In this document: positions 47,556 through 58,900 of the stretch, piece after piece
Position numbering within the stretch: the first letter of the stretch is position 1
How the letters are laid out: the number at the start of each line of letters is the position of its first letter
From: Angiostrongylus vasorum
Taxonomy: Eukaryota > Nematoda > Chromadorea > Rhabditida > Metastrongylidae
Assembly: GCA_018806985.1 (NCBI GenBank)
Contig: JADANN010000032.1
Coordinates: forward strand, 3,857,180 to 3,921,179
Length of the DNA: 64,000 nucleotides
Direction: 5' to 3'
Notes under the pieces: model-generated
The model's database searches: none
Told to the model about the DNA's origin: nothing
What the model saw: the letters and a program-made list of their open reading frames with translations, nothing else
Position numbers and translations under genes: made by a program

Positions 47556-47877
47556 ACAAATCTTCTTCTTTATTTATCGACTTTTGCTGGCTTTCACGGC
47601 AGGGTATTATTTGTGAAACAACCACAATGATGCTGAGATATTTGCAAAACTCCGGACCGCAGGTGTCTACGGTGGCGAACGGACGTGGTATTGTCCATTC
47701 CGGGGGAGCAACGCGTTCACCACCACATCATGCGTGTCCTTCGTTTCGCCTGTCTTTCAGCTAGTTCTATCGATCACTTCCATCAGCAATCACCCGCGTT
47801 CGTTCCCGACAGCAGACACCTGCGGTCCGGAGTTTTTGCAAATATCTCGGCATCATTGTGATTGTTGCACAAATCTT
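47556..47877. repeat. foldback element inserted in RTE reverse transcriptase, flanked by a direct repeat
   Basis: ACAAATCTT occurs at 47556-47564 and 47869-47877. Removing 47565-47877 rejoins the RTE frame as LTN-LRFADD, so the repeat is a target-site duplication of at least 7 and up to 9 bases. The 304-base insert runs from TTATTTATCGACTTTTGCTG on the left to the opposing CTCGGCATCATTGTGATTGT on the right. It gives real boundaries for this foldback family. Confidence 0.75.
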
Positions 47878-48520
47878 CGTTTCGCGGATGACTTTGTAAT
47901 CTTTTCTATGAATACTAATCTATCAAAGGCGATGATCAATAAGCTCAACGAAACGGGAAAGAAATTGGACAACGCATAAGACTGAAAAAAAGATTCAGTT
48001 CATGAAAAACCTATAGTGCGAGCTCGATCACACCAATCTGGATGGTCTCTTTGTGCAGAGACCACGTCGCACGTATACCTCCGGCGTTCAATGAACATAG
48101 AGAACGATATGAAAGATGAGTTAGGCAGAAAAAGAAGAGCAGCATTGGGTTGCGTTCGAGTTTCTCAAGAAGGCCTTAGAGCACCTAAAGGCCCTAAAAG
48201 TCCGTGCTCACCTTTTTCCACTAAACAATGCTCCCAGCGCACTGTTACGCAGCAGACATATGGGCTGATACTTCAATCGCGTCAAGAATATTGTGCACTA
48301 CCAACAAACAGATTGAACTACATCTCCTGAAATATAGCCGGCGTACACAACATTTAGTTGAAATATGACGCTGCGATCATCGAAATCTATCTCATCTTCG
48401 AGAGCCATGAGAATACACATCCATAACGAAACATAGATGACCGGTCGTTATATGAGAAGAACAGAAGACTGATAAACTCCAAGAGAATCGCAGCGCCTTT
48501 CGGGTCGAGGCATGTACACG

Positions 48521-49689
48521 TTGCATGAACGTGTTTGTAACTAACTGTCAATCAGCAGTACTTGCGGCTGCAGTTAGGGAAACGGATGGAAGTGTGCTTG
48601 GGTACTCTAAACTTGTGAAGATGGGCCGTGCAAGTATTCAAGTACTTTTGTGTAGTTATTTTCACGTTCGGTTTTTCATATGGCAGAGATGTCTAGAGGA
48701 AGGGTCTATGGCGTTTTATGACCACAGATAATGAAGAACAACTTGTGGAAAACTGTGCCTTCTCTAATGAAGGCCGTTGAAAAAAAAAGTACATTTTGCC
48801 CAATGATGGGCCATGCCGTTTGTTCTAAAATTGATGAAAATTGATCACCCACTCAGCTTGAAATATAAATCCATCCAGAAAGCGGTTTACATGTACCCTC
48901 ATTGGATTCGATTTATGTAAAGTACTGAACAAAAATACGTTTTTTATGTATGTTTGTCGGCGATATCATGAAGATCAATCCAGGCATTGTCTAAAATTTA
49001 AACCTACATATGTTCAAAACAAGGAATGAGTAGGAATTCTCTCCCACCCTAGCTGAAGAGTTCTTTCTTGGAATCTGCAGCATCAGAAGAAGTTAGCGGA
49101 GTTGGTATCATCACTACCATGATGACAATAAACACTGGTTTATGAGTATTGACGTCCTAAGAATATAAATCGGTATTAAAAGAGTGACCGAAAAAAAAGA
49201 TCCCAAGGGATTCAAACGATCTGAAAGTAGACCAGAATGCTGGCTCTCAATCAAGCCCTAAGATGCACACTGGAAGAGGACGTTACAAAGATACCAGATT
49301 TCAAAAACTCAACGATTCAAAGCTCGAAAACTCGAACTTTGGACGAAAGCTGAATTTCTTTGCTTCGTAGGTCGAGTTTCTGTAGACGCATAGTTAGAAA
49401 AAAAGTAGCTCAAAGTTCTTAACCCCCTGCGGCGTTCCCTCACGTCATCGTTTGAAGTTTTTGGGTGTCGAGCTGCACCATACCCTTTTGGCACTTTTCT
49501 CGTAGCAAGATGAACTAAGATAGAAGGATTTCCAACATTTGCAATAAAGTGACCAGCTAAGAAAGAACCATTGCTTATAATCACCACCCAGTGGAAGAGT
49601 GGCTAGTCTGCTTCTGTCACAAAGGGCTGACCACTGGTTGGCGACTGCATGGTAGAGCGTTTGCCATCATGGAACTATTTTTTTTTGCA
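48521..49689. other. intergenic, no gene recognised
   Basis: No supportable gene. Short frames such as 48525-48731 and 49309-49587 lack splice or domain support. Confidence 0.35.
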
Positions 49690-49930
49690 CGGCCAGTGTT
49701 TCACGTCTGCTGTGCGGATCGCGGCACCTGTGGCATTCGACTTGTTTCCTCGCATCCATCATAGTAAAGGTATTCCAACTTTTACGTATGACTTCGGCCG
49801 TTGTTTGACGATTTTCTTTTCAAATGAATGCTCTTGAATGCTGGCCGAGTCGATTCTCCTTGGAGTTCTTAGATAGCCAAGCTAGAGCGCTCCCACTTGG
49901 ATTGCAAAAGTGAGCTTTTCCCAGACAAAT
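49690..49930 (+). repeat. dispersed repeat (family 4) copy
   Basis: It shares GTGCGGATCGCGGCACCTGT, GAATGCTGGCCGAGTCGATT and CTCCCACTTGGATTGCAAAA-type blocks, in order, with 50275-50545, only about 600 bases away. The two form a direct repeat. Confidence 0.5.
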
Positions 49931-50274
49931 CCGATATCAGTTTCCTCAGTGTTCTCGTGATGATGGCCATTACTACCACTGTTCTGTCTGGTCCTTATCT
50001 TTGAACTACAAGAACAGGAAATCTTGTGCAGCTGGAAAAGTACTAGTCAAATTCAATTTTTTCTTACGGTTAGCACGACTGTTCATGAAGACCAGCCGTC
50101 CAACTAATCGTAGTAACGGTCTCTACCAATAACACTTAGGATTATTTACTGAGATCAAATGAAAACCACTACGAAATTCTATATTTCTTCAGTGTCGCAC
50201 ATTCCTTGGCAAACTGACTTAGTCATGTTTAGAATGCGAAAAAAATGTTTGACTGATTTTTTCTATACGAAATT

Positions 50275-50545
50275 CCACATCTACTGTGTGGATCCCAGCA
50301 CTTCTTCCATTCGATTCGTTTACTCGCGCTTACTATCCGCTAAGGTGTTGAAAATTCTTGCGTCTGGGACCGACTGCTGAACTTCGTTTCGTCATGAATC
50401 TCATTGAATACTGGTCGAGTCAATTCTCGTTGTAGTCCAGAGTTAGCCAGGCTGGTGCATTTCCGCTTGGATTTTAGAGAGTGACGTCCTCCCACATAAA
50501 TCTAGCACCAGTTTCTCGGTTGAGGAGGAATGACAGCTTTGATGA
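50275..50545 (+). repeat. dispersed repeat (family 4) copy
   Basis: Blocks GTGTGGATCCCAGCACTTCT, GAATACTGGTCGAGTCAATT and TTTCCGCTTGGATTTTAGAG parallel the copy at 49690-49930. No coding function was recognised. Confidence 0.5.
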
Positions 50546-50811
50546 GTATCGTGCAAAGTAGAACCAGTGATGTGGTCCTGGTAATTAAAAAACAGTACCA
50601 TTGGCCTACCGGCCCATTAAGTGATATTATTGTGGAAAATCACTTAGATGATCAGGAGGTATGAGTGCATTTTCGGAAAATCTTATTTCCTCCCTTTGAT
50701 GCCAATATGTAATATTCATTACCTTAGGAAATAACACCGTTTTTTGGACCTTCCTTCACTGATAAGCTAACACAAGATTAATGTTAAGATCAAGATTAAC
50801 CTTTACTCAGT

Positions 50812-50915
50812 TAACGTTTCGACGTCTTCGTCTTCCTCAGTGCCGATGATCCGAGTCGATGTCCATAGTTCTTCGTACTCTCTATGTGGAGTCTTCGTCG
50901 TCGTACCGAGATGTG
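50812..50915 (-). repeat. terminal remnant of the inverted-repeat element with hairpin motif
   Basis: On the minus strand: remnants of the GYEDEDTT-RVRRT peptide, then CACTGAGGAAGACGAAGACG followed by TCGAAACGTTAACTG. GACG-AAGA-CGTC forms a perfect hairpin. It matches the ends of the arms at 34738 and 39695. Confidence 0.6.
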
Positions 50916-51104
50916 TAAGCTAATGAGAGAAAGTACCTTGGTCTTCACAACGAAGTTAAAAGAAAGTCGGTTTTGTCAAGTACTGTTTTTTGTATTTACG
51001 GCCAATAGTGTAGTTATTTTGTGCGCCTAAAATGATTAAAAAAACTTTTACCACAAGTTTATTTGTGTTAAACCAAATAGAATTCTTGCCAAGTCAGTAA
51101 TCAG

Positions 51105-54100
51105 ATGAGCGCTTTTCAGATGTCCATTAAGTGGACTTCAATAATTGACGACCATTTCTTCGTCTCAACCTTAGCGATTTCAATCTACACATACCTTTTA
51201 TACCTAGTGATTTCGTCAAAATCGAAAGCTCTCCACTCGGCATTCTTTCACATCTTCACAGTAACAGGTAATTTCTCATACAAACTCGATTGTGATTATC
51301 AATTTTTCAACATTTCAATGACAACCTTAAAATCAAATGAAAACTGGCGGATAAGAGAGAACTAATAGAAGTCGACGAAATCCAAAGGTTACTTGGACTA
51401 ACCCTTATACCAGACACATCACAAGCAGTTATAGCAAAAAAGTAATAGTGGAAAAAAGGTGATGACCAGAATGCAGATGAAAGTCTGAAAGACTGCCTGA
51501 ACAAAGAGAACAGGTCTCAGTAGTTGGCGTTTTCCTGGTTCCGTTTATGTTCTGTGATTCAAATGATCTCTTCGTGAATCCTATTTCCTGTGGACTTCTA
51601 ACACCCCTTCCATTTAGAAATCCCTAACGAGGGTTCACCTCTGGAATAAAGTTTGAGACAGTTTGTACTGATAAGTGGCAACCATATCTTTTGATATGGT
51701 ATCACTCATCGTCACTCATCGACTTACGAGTAAGACTCAAAAATCGACCGTTCGTTTTCCAAGTACTAGTTGTGTGGACTCGGTGAGCGATTCCGGCGTA
51801 GCACGCACACTATTGAGATGGTGTAAATCCATTTCTATTTAAATGTTACTCATCTTCCTGTCTGTTTCATCTTGTCTGTTTCTTTAACTAAGAGCAATAT
51901 ATCTCTCATATTACTGATCTAATAAGGTTTTCACTCGATACTTTCATTTTCCTGTTTTTCGGGTCGGTCAGTTACATGCGCAATTTTCTTACGTTGAATG
52001 CGAACCAGCAACCAGAAGTGCGTTATGGCCCAACGTCGAAAGCGGTGTCACGTCGTTCACTCGGAGTCGAAGTCATTTTTCGAAATGGCTTTTTATTAAT
52101 GATTGTTTCCTTTTTTTCTTTTTGTGTTTTTGGGCTATGTTTTGCTGCATATGCAAAAAAGTTCTGCAGGCATCTTTGACGTCATCGGTGTGATTGCGCT
52201 TCAATGGGCACGAAACGACGTGAAAATTGGCTTCGGTTAGTTGTCTTTAAAACTTTCAAAGATAAAATTCCTTAGTGAAGAAATCAGAGATCAAACCGAC
52301 TCGCACGATTCATTTAACACAGTGGTTAGACATGCCTTCACATGAACGCACGACACATATTTCCACCGCACCCCCATGTTCGCAATCATCCATCCAAACC
52401 TCCGGAGTCAGCGAAGTGCTACCGCAAGTGTCCGGAAAAAGCTCTTTTTGATAAACAACAGCCGCGGACTGTTCTTGTGTAGGGGACCTGGGAAAAAGCT
52501 TATAAGAGGAGTTCTAGGATTGCAGGCAGAACTGATTCGACCAACATTCAACGACGTTAACGAAGAATTTCGAAATCCTTAACTGAGACTCGAATTTACA
52601 AGCAAAATCCAAAGATCTTCGTTGATAACGGATACAGGAGAATGAATCGAATGAAAGTAGAGCTAAGAACTACTCATTATATAAGTCATGCAAATAACTT
52701 AAATGATGTCGAAATCACTAGTTGCTGAACCAAACAACCTTTGTTGTAGGACCATCGTTTGAACCAATAACTCGAATTGCGTTTACAATGACTGGGACGG
52801 TTTATTTAACACACATATTTGGATGCTTTTTGATGACGCTGACAAGATTTACAGCTGTTTTCTATCCGAGCAGACAACACCACGTGAGTGATTTTAATTA
52901 ACAAGCAGAAGTTGTTTATTCATTCACATAGTCCACCACAGTTTTATTGCTATCTGTTAAAAAGGATGGCATATAGAACTCTCCGTGTTCGAAGCATGCT
53001 ATTGTTCTTGGTGGGATAGTATTTACCTCGCTTATTTTGAAGTGGTTCTGGTACAGTTAAAGAGGGGATTGTAATTGCTGATCGATCGTTGATCGGCTAA
53101 TCAGATGTGGATATGGGCGGTCTCTACCAGCAGCCTCTTGGTGCGCCGTATATTTTTTATGTCTATGTCTTTTATTTTACCCTTATTTTTTTATTTTATT
53201 TCATTTTTATTTATTTTTTTTAAATTTTTTATTTTCATTTTTTTTATTTCCGCTTTTATGTTTTTTATGTTATTTTTTATGCTTCGTCACCTAAAGCATA
53301 CATTTAGACTGCACCCATTTTTTTGGCATACTATAAAATTTTTTTCTGGCGATATTTCTGATTGCTCTTTCGACAGAATTTCTACTATTTGTTCAAGATT
53401 TTTACTCATTTGCTTCCTATTTGTCATTTTTTAGTTCATCTTCATTTAGTTGTTCATTCACACAAACTAGGACAATATATATTCCTTCGTTGATAAGCTT
53501 ACACTCGTTAAATCATCTAATGAGATGAAAGCACTGAGAAAACATCCACATCTTTTTTTCAGATATGGAAAGAACGAAATATCTGCATTCTTTTATCTAT
53601 CGATATTATTGTTGCTTTTTTTGGCGTACATTCCCCTATATTTCAACAAGTTCCTCTACTCTCCAGGAGACGATGGCTGGCTTCTTGTTGGCACAGAGAA
53701 GTCGACCAAAGTACCGCAGTCGATTTGTGTTTTATTTCTCCCTCATTGCCTTCTTCCTCTTGAGTTTTTCCTCGTCTAGCAGCAAATCAATTTCTTCTAT
53801 AAAGTTTTCTATAACGAATGCAACTTTCGTCAAGTTGCTTCGTTTTCAACTCTAGTAGTAAACTCTCTAGCAAACTTTAGCAACTCTTACTAGGTAATAA
53901 AGACAACGAGAATTCAGGACCTTCATATTATGAGTGGGATTATTATTTCATTCTACGAAATTATTACTCTTACCCTGATTACAAAGAAACTGTTACCGGT
54001 ATGAAAAAAGCGCTACACATGAGCGGTTCCAGTTCCAGTTATTCACAAAATATGGTCAGTTTATATTTGAAGTTGTTTTAAACTATTTTCTTGTCTGACA

Positions 54101-55381
54101 ACATATGGGAACACCTACGGCTGTGGCCTCATATGAGCATGAGTAGATCATTCCTGCTCGTCATTCAGTCATTTTTTTCATATTATTCATGCACTTTAGC
54201 GTCTCCTTCTTCTCACGGCTATCAGTTCTTCACTAAGCGTTTTCGAGTTCATCTATGAAATGTCATTTCTGTCTGTGATTAGGGACAGCACGAATCCTTT
54301 ACTTATTTGGTTTCTAGACCAGGTGACAAGCTTTCCTTTTTCTATGATTCTTTTTTTTGTTCTTTTTTTCAACCCCACTTGTAGAAATGATAAAGTCTAT
54401 TTAATGGCCATGTAATTAAATTTTCAACTATAAAAAGCACCAATAAATACGAGATTTTCCACCGCGTAGTGCAGTAGTTAGTTAGAGGTGCTTTGCAGTA
54501 CACAAAGGTTGTTTGGTTCGATCAATCCCTCCATCTCTGTGAAGTTGAAAAATTGGTGGCGCTCGTCTGGAACGGCAAAACCTCCACTTAATTCCTCGGC
54601 TGGGTCATTTCACGTCACAGGCCAAATATACGATCAACCCGGGCACAACGCTACAAGTGGACTCGAATGCATAGGACAAGCACAGAAGGATTGAGCGACG
54701 TCGAACATTTTACCCAGTTAGTTCTCAGAGAAGAGGGTATGTAGCGCATATCTGGATAGAAAATTAGAGTGGCAGAGACGACCAATGAACAGCTGCATGT
54801 TTTCCATGATCACGAGGCAAATGAGAAGTCAAAGGGATGAAGGGAGCTATTAATTTCTTTCCGGATTGATTGACCTGTCATCATATTCATGCATTGGTGT
54901 GCACTTGTGACGAGTTGGCTCCATTCCACGTATTCAGGAAGGAAGTGTTCGTCTATTTCTTAAAGGATGACGAGTTCTAAGCAGTACACTTCCATGTTAA
55001 GCAGACTCCTGCTAGCTATCCTTGATTATTTCCTGCCCGCAGCCACTTTAGCAATGAATTTCAAGTGAAAACTACTATTTCTGCGAGTTCCTCAAGCGAA
55101 ATGGTACCTCAGCAAACAATTCGGAAGAACAGATTAATTAGAAACTGTTACTGGAGTCTGACCACTGGATAGTTTATTAGATTAGCAATCATGGAGTACA
55201 GTTCAGCCAAAATTTCAGAGTAACCCACTTTTATTTCAGTTTGACTACTACTTTTTTGCTGTTCTTGACGGTGAACGCCTGTAGTATTACGTTTCTGAGT
55301 AAAGCCGTACGACAGGAGTTGGCCCTGCGTTGGCGCCAAGTGTTACCTCGTTCGGATGTCGGGACAGTTATCACCTTTTAG
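51105..55381 (+). CDS. seven-transmembrane serpentine chemoreceptor-like GPCR, with homopolymer frameshifts
   Basis: The exons proposed are 51105-51267, 52170-52235, 52750-52883, 53563-about 53800, 53918-54054, 54200-54322 and 55240-55381. Phases match across the first four and across exons 5 and 6. Exon 1 holds TM1 (FVSTLAISIYTYLLYLV) and the start of TM2, which continues into exon 2 (FDVIGVIALQW). Exon 3 holds TM3 and LMTLTRFTAVFYPSRQHH, the loop-2 motif of nematode serpentine receptors. Exon 4 holds TM4 and TM5, but only after removing one T of the seven at 53616-53622 and one A of three near 53708. Exon 6 is TM6 (LLLLTAISSSLSVFEFIYEM). Exon 7 is TM7 and the tail (FLLFLTVNACSITFLSKAVR) after removing one T of six at 55252-55257. 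The class looks Srg/Srv-like; the exact family is not settled. The border after TM5 is unresolved. It is either a pseudogene or an intact gene with assembly insertion errors. Confidence 0.62.
54465..54545 (+). repeat. tRNA-like SINE fragment in receptor intron
   Basis: CGTAGTGCAGTAGTTAGTTA (A-box-like) is followed by TTTGGTTCGATCAATCC (B-box-like) at tRNA spacing. It resembles the element at 4230-4395 and lies in the last intron of the receptor gene. Confidence 0.5.
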
Positions 55382-55959
55382 ATTCACGTTAGTTTATCTG
55401 TTTAGACAGTAGAATACTCTAGTTTCTTACTTTGTGTACTCTATTCTAGTTGGCTATTGATTCATTTTGCAGTTCAGCACTGAGAATAGATGAAACACTT
55501 CTTAGTTGAATTACAGAAATGATACAACTACAGATTTCCCTTGTCGAGGATGTCAACATTGAGGCCATTCATTGTTCTTCAAAGGTCACTCTTTCCAAGT
55601 GATGCCTAATAATTGCAACTGTTGTGTGGTCCTAGATTTTGACGATTTATTTGCTTTGATGTCAGCCGGAAGACATCCATACGGCGGTCACAACATCATC
55701 GACCATTTTGTTTGAAGTGTTGAACAGTGCAGTTTTATGATATGCCGACCATACTTTTGTGGCCGCTTCGTGGCTCCAACGTAAATTTCGTGTCGACCGC
55801 ACAAAAAATAAAACAAGTCCGTAATTTAAATTAGGCACTGTGCTACATTTTTTTCGACAATAGTTGACAAATTATCAACAGCAAGAACAATTACGGGGTT
55901 AAGAACATTAGAACGGTACAGGGACAGGCTTTGCCACATTTTTTTTCCTTTCCTTTTGT
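55382..55959. other. 3' flank of receptor gene
   Basis: AAAATAAAAC at about 55806-55815 contains an AATAAA, too far (about 425 bases) to assign confidently. Otherwise nothing recognised. Confidence 0.3.
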
Positions 55960-58900
55960 AGATCTACTGTTGCACATGCTAATATTTGTCTCTTGCGTCT
56001 CGTTCCCACAACAGTCAATTCACGTGTTTCACCTGTCACCTGCTGTCCTGTTGATCGTCGAGTGAATCGAGCGGGCGCCAGTAAACCTTCTACATTTCCT
56101 GTCGCATGCAAGAGTAGCACAGTGCGTTTTACTCGTTCTAGGAGCTTGTTGGGCGCCATACTTTTTTCTAGAGTTTCCGTTAAGATCTCCTCCTGCAATA
56201 CGTTTGAAATCTTGACGAACCCATTCACTAACGGGTCCTGTTCATGGGCTTTCGTTATTACGCATTACGTATCCAGTACATTTTATCTTCGACAGTTGGC
56301 GCATTGAACGGGATCAGTGACTTCTGATCGCTGACATAAGTCAGAGCTTCGGATCCCTTCTCTTACTTGTGTGACAGAGAATACTCCTAGCATCGTCCTT
56401 TACCCCTGTGTATTCTATAACGCTGAGTATTCTTTCAGCGACCGGGTCTTCAACGAAGTGGTTAAGGCAGGAAAAATCGTGAAGTCGGAAAGTTGAGCGC
56501 GGCCTCGGGTGTTCTTTGTATTTCGCACTCTTTCCTCTATGCTCTTGAAAGCTCCCCCATGCCGGTCGATTCCTTCTGCTCAACTCTGAAGCTAATTCGT
56601 TCACCATGTTGATTCCCAAACCTAGGTAAGGGTAACTGGTGCATTCGGTGACATTCGTACCACTGAGTGTCAATGGGGCATATGTATCCCATACGCTCTA
56701 CATGAACACCGTTTCTGTGAGATTTAGTCGAAGACTAATCTTTCCGCAAGTCTTATCGCAGTCGACAAGCATTCGTTTTGCCAGCGTAACGTTTGGTGTT
56801 ATAAGAACGAACTCATCAGTAGAACGAAAATGGCGAGTAACGCGTTCACCACCACACCATGCGGGTCCTTCGTTTCGCCTGTCTCTCAGCTAGTTCTATC
56901 GATCTTTTTGCCATCAGCAATCACCCGTCAACGGGATTGATCTGGGGAGCTCAAATCGGCATTGAACCCAGTTAAGCTGAGGCAATAGTTATAATCACAA
57001 TTTTAACCTTTTTGCCTACTGCCTACTCTTTTTGATGGCAGGGTACATTGCGAAATATAACTTCAAAGAAACTGAGATATTTGCTAAACTCTGGACCGCA
57101 GGTGCCTATGGTGGGGAACGAACGCCCTACTGTCCTTTCCGGGGAGTAACGCGTACTATAGCCTCAGCTTAACTGGGTTCAATGCCGATTTGGGCTCCCC
57201 AGATCAATCCCGTTGACGGGTGATTGCTGATGGCAAAAGATCGATAGAACTAGCTGAGAGACAGGCGAAACGAAGGACCCGCATGGTGTGGTAGTGAACG
57301 TGTTACTCCTCGGAAAGGACAATAGCGCGTTCGTTCCCCACCATAGGCACCTGCGGTCCACAGAGTTTTGCAAATATCTCAGCTTCGTTGAAGTTATATT
57401 TCGCAATGTACCCTGCCATCAAAAAGAGTAGGCAGTAGGTAAAGAGGTCTCAATATGTATTTGCAAATATCTCAGCAATCTTGTGGTTGTATTTCGCGTA
57501 ATAACCTGCCATAAAAAGTATAAAAAGCAGAAAGTAAAAAAGTAAAATATGGTAACTTAGTTGGAAATTTGGGGCTGTGATTCCATGACTTTGAGTCAAT
57601 AGCTTTCTTTTAATAGATGAAAGTAAGACAGAGCGGTCTTTTTTACCATCGCGATACTTGAATGAGCCTTCTCATCGTGTGAATGTGGTCCACCTTACCA
57701 AATCCTTTTCGAAACCCCGCTCACATTGCTATCCTTCGTACAGTGTTGTGTCAGTCGTGTTTAGGACGACTCTAAACTTTATACAGGGCAGACAGTAAAC
57801 ATATTGGGCGACAGTTAACGTTATCGTGTAGGTCACCCTTCTTGAACAACAACACGGTCTTGCTGGCCTTCCACTGAGTAAGGACCTTCCATTCAGGCAG
57901 GTAATATATGCAGAGCCAAGCCAGCGTTTTCATGAGGATTTGTGGAAGGTGGATTTTATCCTGTCCTTTACCTAACGTTTTTCGATTCTTTACCGACGAA
58001 GTGTCACGTCGGAGTTCATAAGGAAGAACCGGTGGTACAAAATATCCATCCTTCTTTATTTCACGTGAGGGAGGGAGGACGTGGCTGTTGAAGTCATTTG
58101 AATGGTAATCGTGAGTAATTCTTTGCCTTTCTGGGAGCTGTAACTGTTCCGTTTGGATGTTGGAGTGCAACAATCCTGGTTTTGTAAAGGCCCAAGTTTC
58201 AAGCGTTGCGAATATTTTTCCTAGGGTCTGCAGCTTCGTCTACGACTGCTGTTCTTCTCTTTCTAAGGACTTTTTTAATGGCCTCTCTGCATTGTTTTGA
58301 AGTACAAAATTGAATTGGCAGTTGGACGTAGAACGCGCGATTCCACGTTGGCTTATCAGCTTGAAGTTCTCTAGAGACAGACGTCTCTTGGTGATATTCG
58401 AACTCTCAACTTGCATAGCGATAACGTGAAAATGTTGAATGAGTTGATCGTGTCGCTCGTCGATGTTATCGAGAAAGACATCTTCCCAAAAGCTGACTAC
58501 TCAGCCGAATAAATCCCAGTTTATGACGGCTTTGGAACTTTTTTTTGAGTTTAGCAGCTTTTTCTTTTTCCGGCGAGGAATGGAATCTTGCACGAATGAA
58601 GCGATGGTGTGATCCCGTTTAGAATTCTGGAACAACGACGACGTCGATTAGGCAAAAACCTTCGATTCAATATGGTATGGTCTGCTCCGCTTCGTAATGG
58701 TTTTCTCCATTGGAGGACTCCCACGTGCAACGTCGAGGGTGGGGGCTTCTGCAATTGCGAGTTACTACGAATGGTTTTGGTCGTCATAATAAACTCAGGC
58801 AGCCCTTCTGCAGACGTTGTTCTCGATCCAATCTTAGCGCTAAGTTCTGCAATGATGACTTTAAAGAATGTATGGTTTTCTCTGTTGAACATCTCCAAGT

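Larger units (their letters stand above)
45360..48520 (+). mobile_element. RTE-type retrotransposon, second subfamily, broken by nested insertions
   Basis: The endonuclease segments are degraded. An early part near 45440-45480 reads NAADRMKYHVVVQQEQK, and a late part at 45955-46030 reads RQWTWVYPKCTTHAAIDHIL. RT pieces follow: YHLPFVLTFVVHEKAFYSVE near 46988-47047, an RQGDTV-type block near 47450, LRFADDFVIFSMNTN at 47875-47920 (active-site block), and the C-terminal SMNIENDMKDELGRKRRAAL near 48085-48150. The RT is split by an insertion at about 47160-47410 and a foldback insertion at 47565-47868. Its wording differs from the other RTE copies here, so at least two subfamilies are present. Confidence 0.75.
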
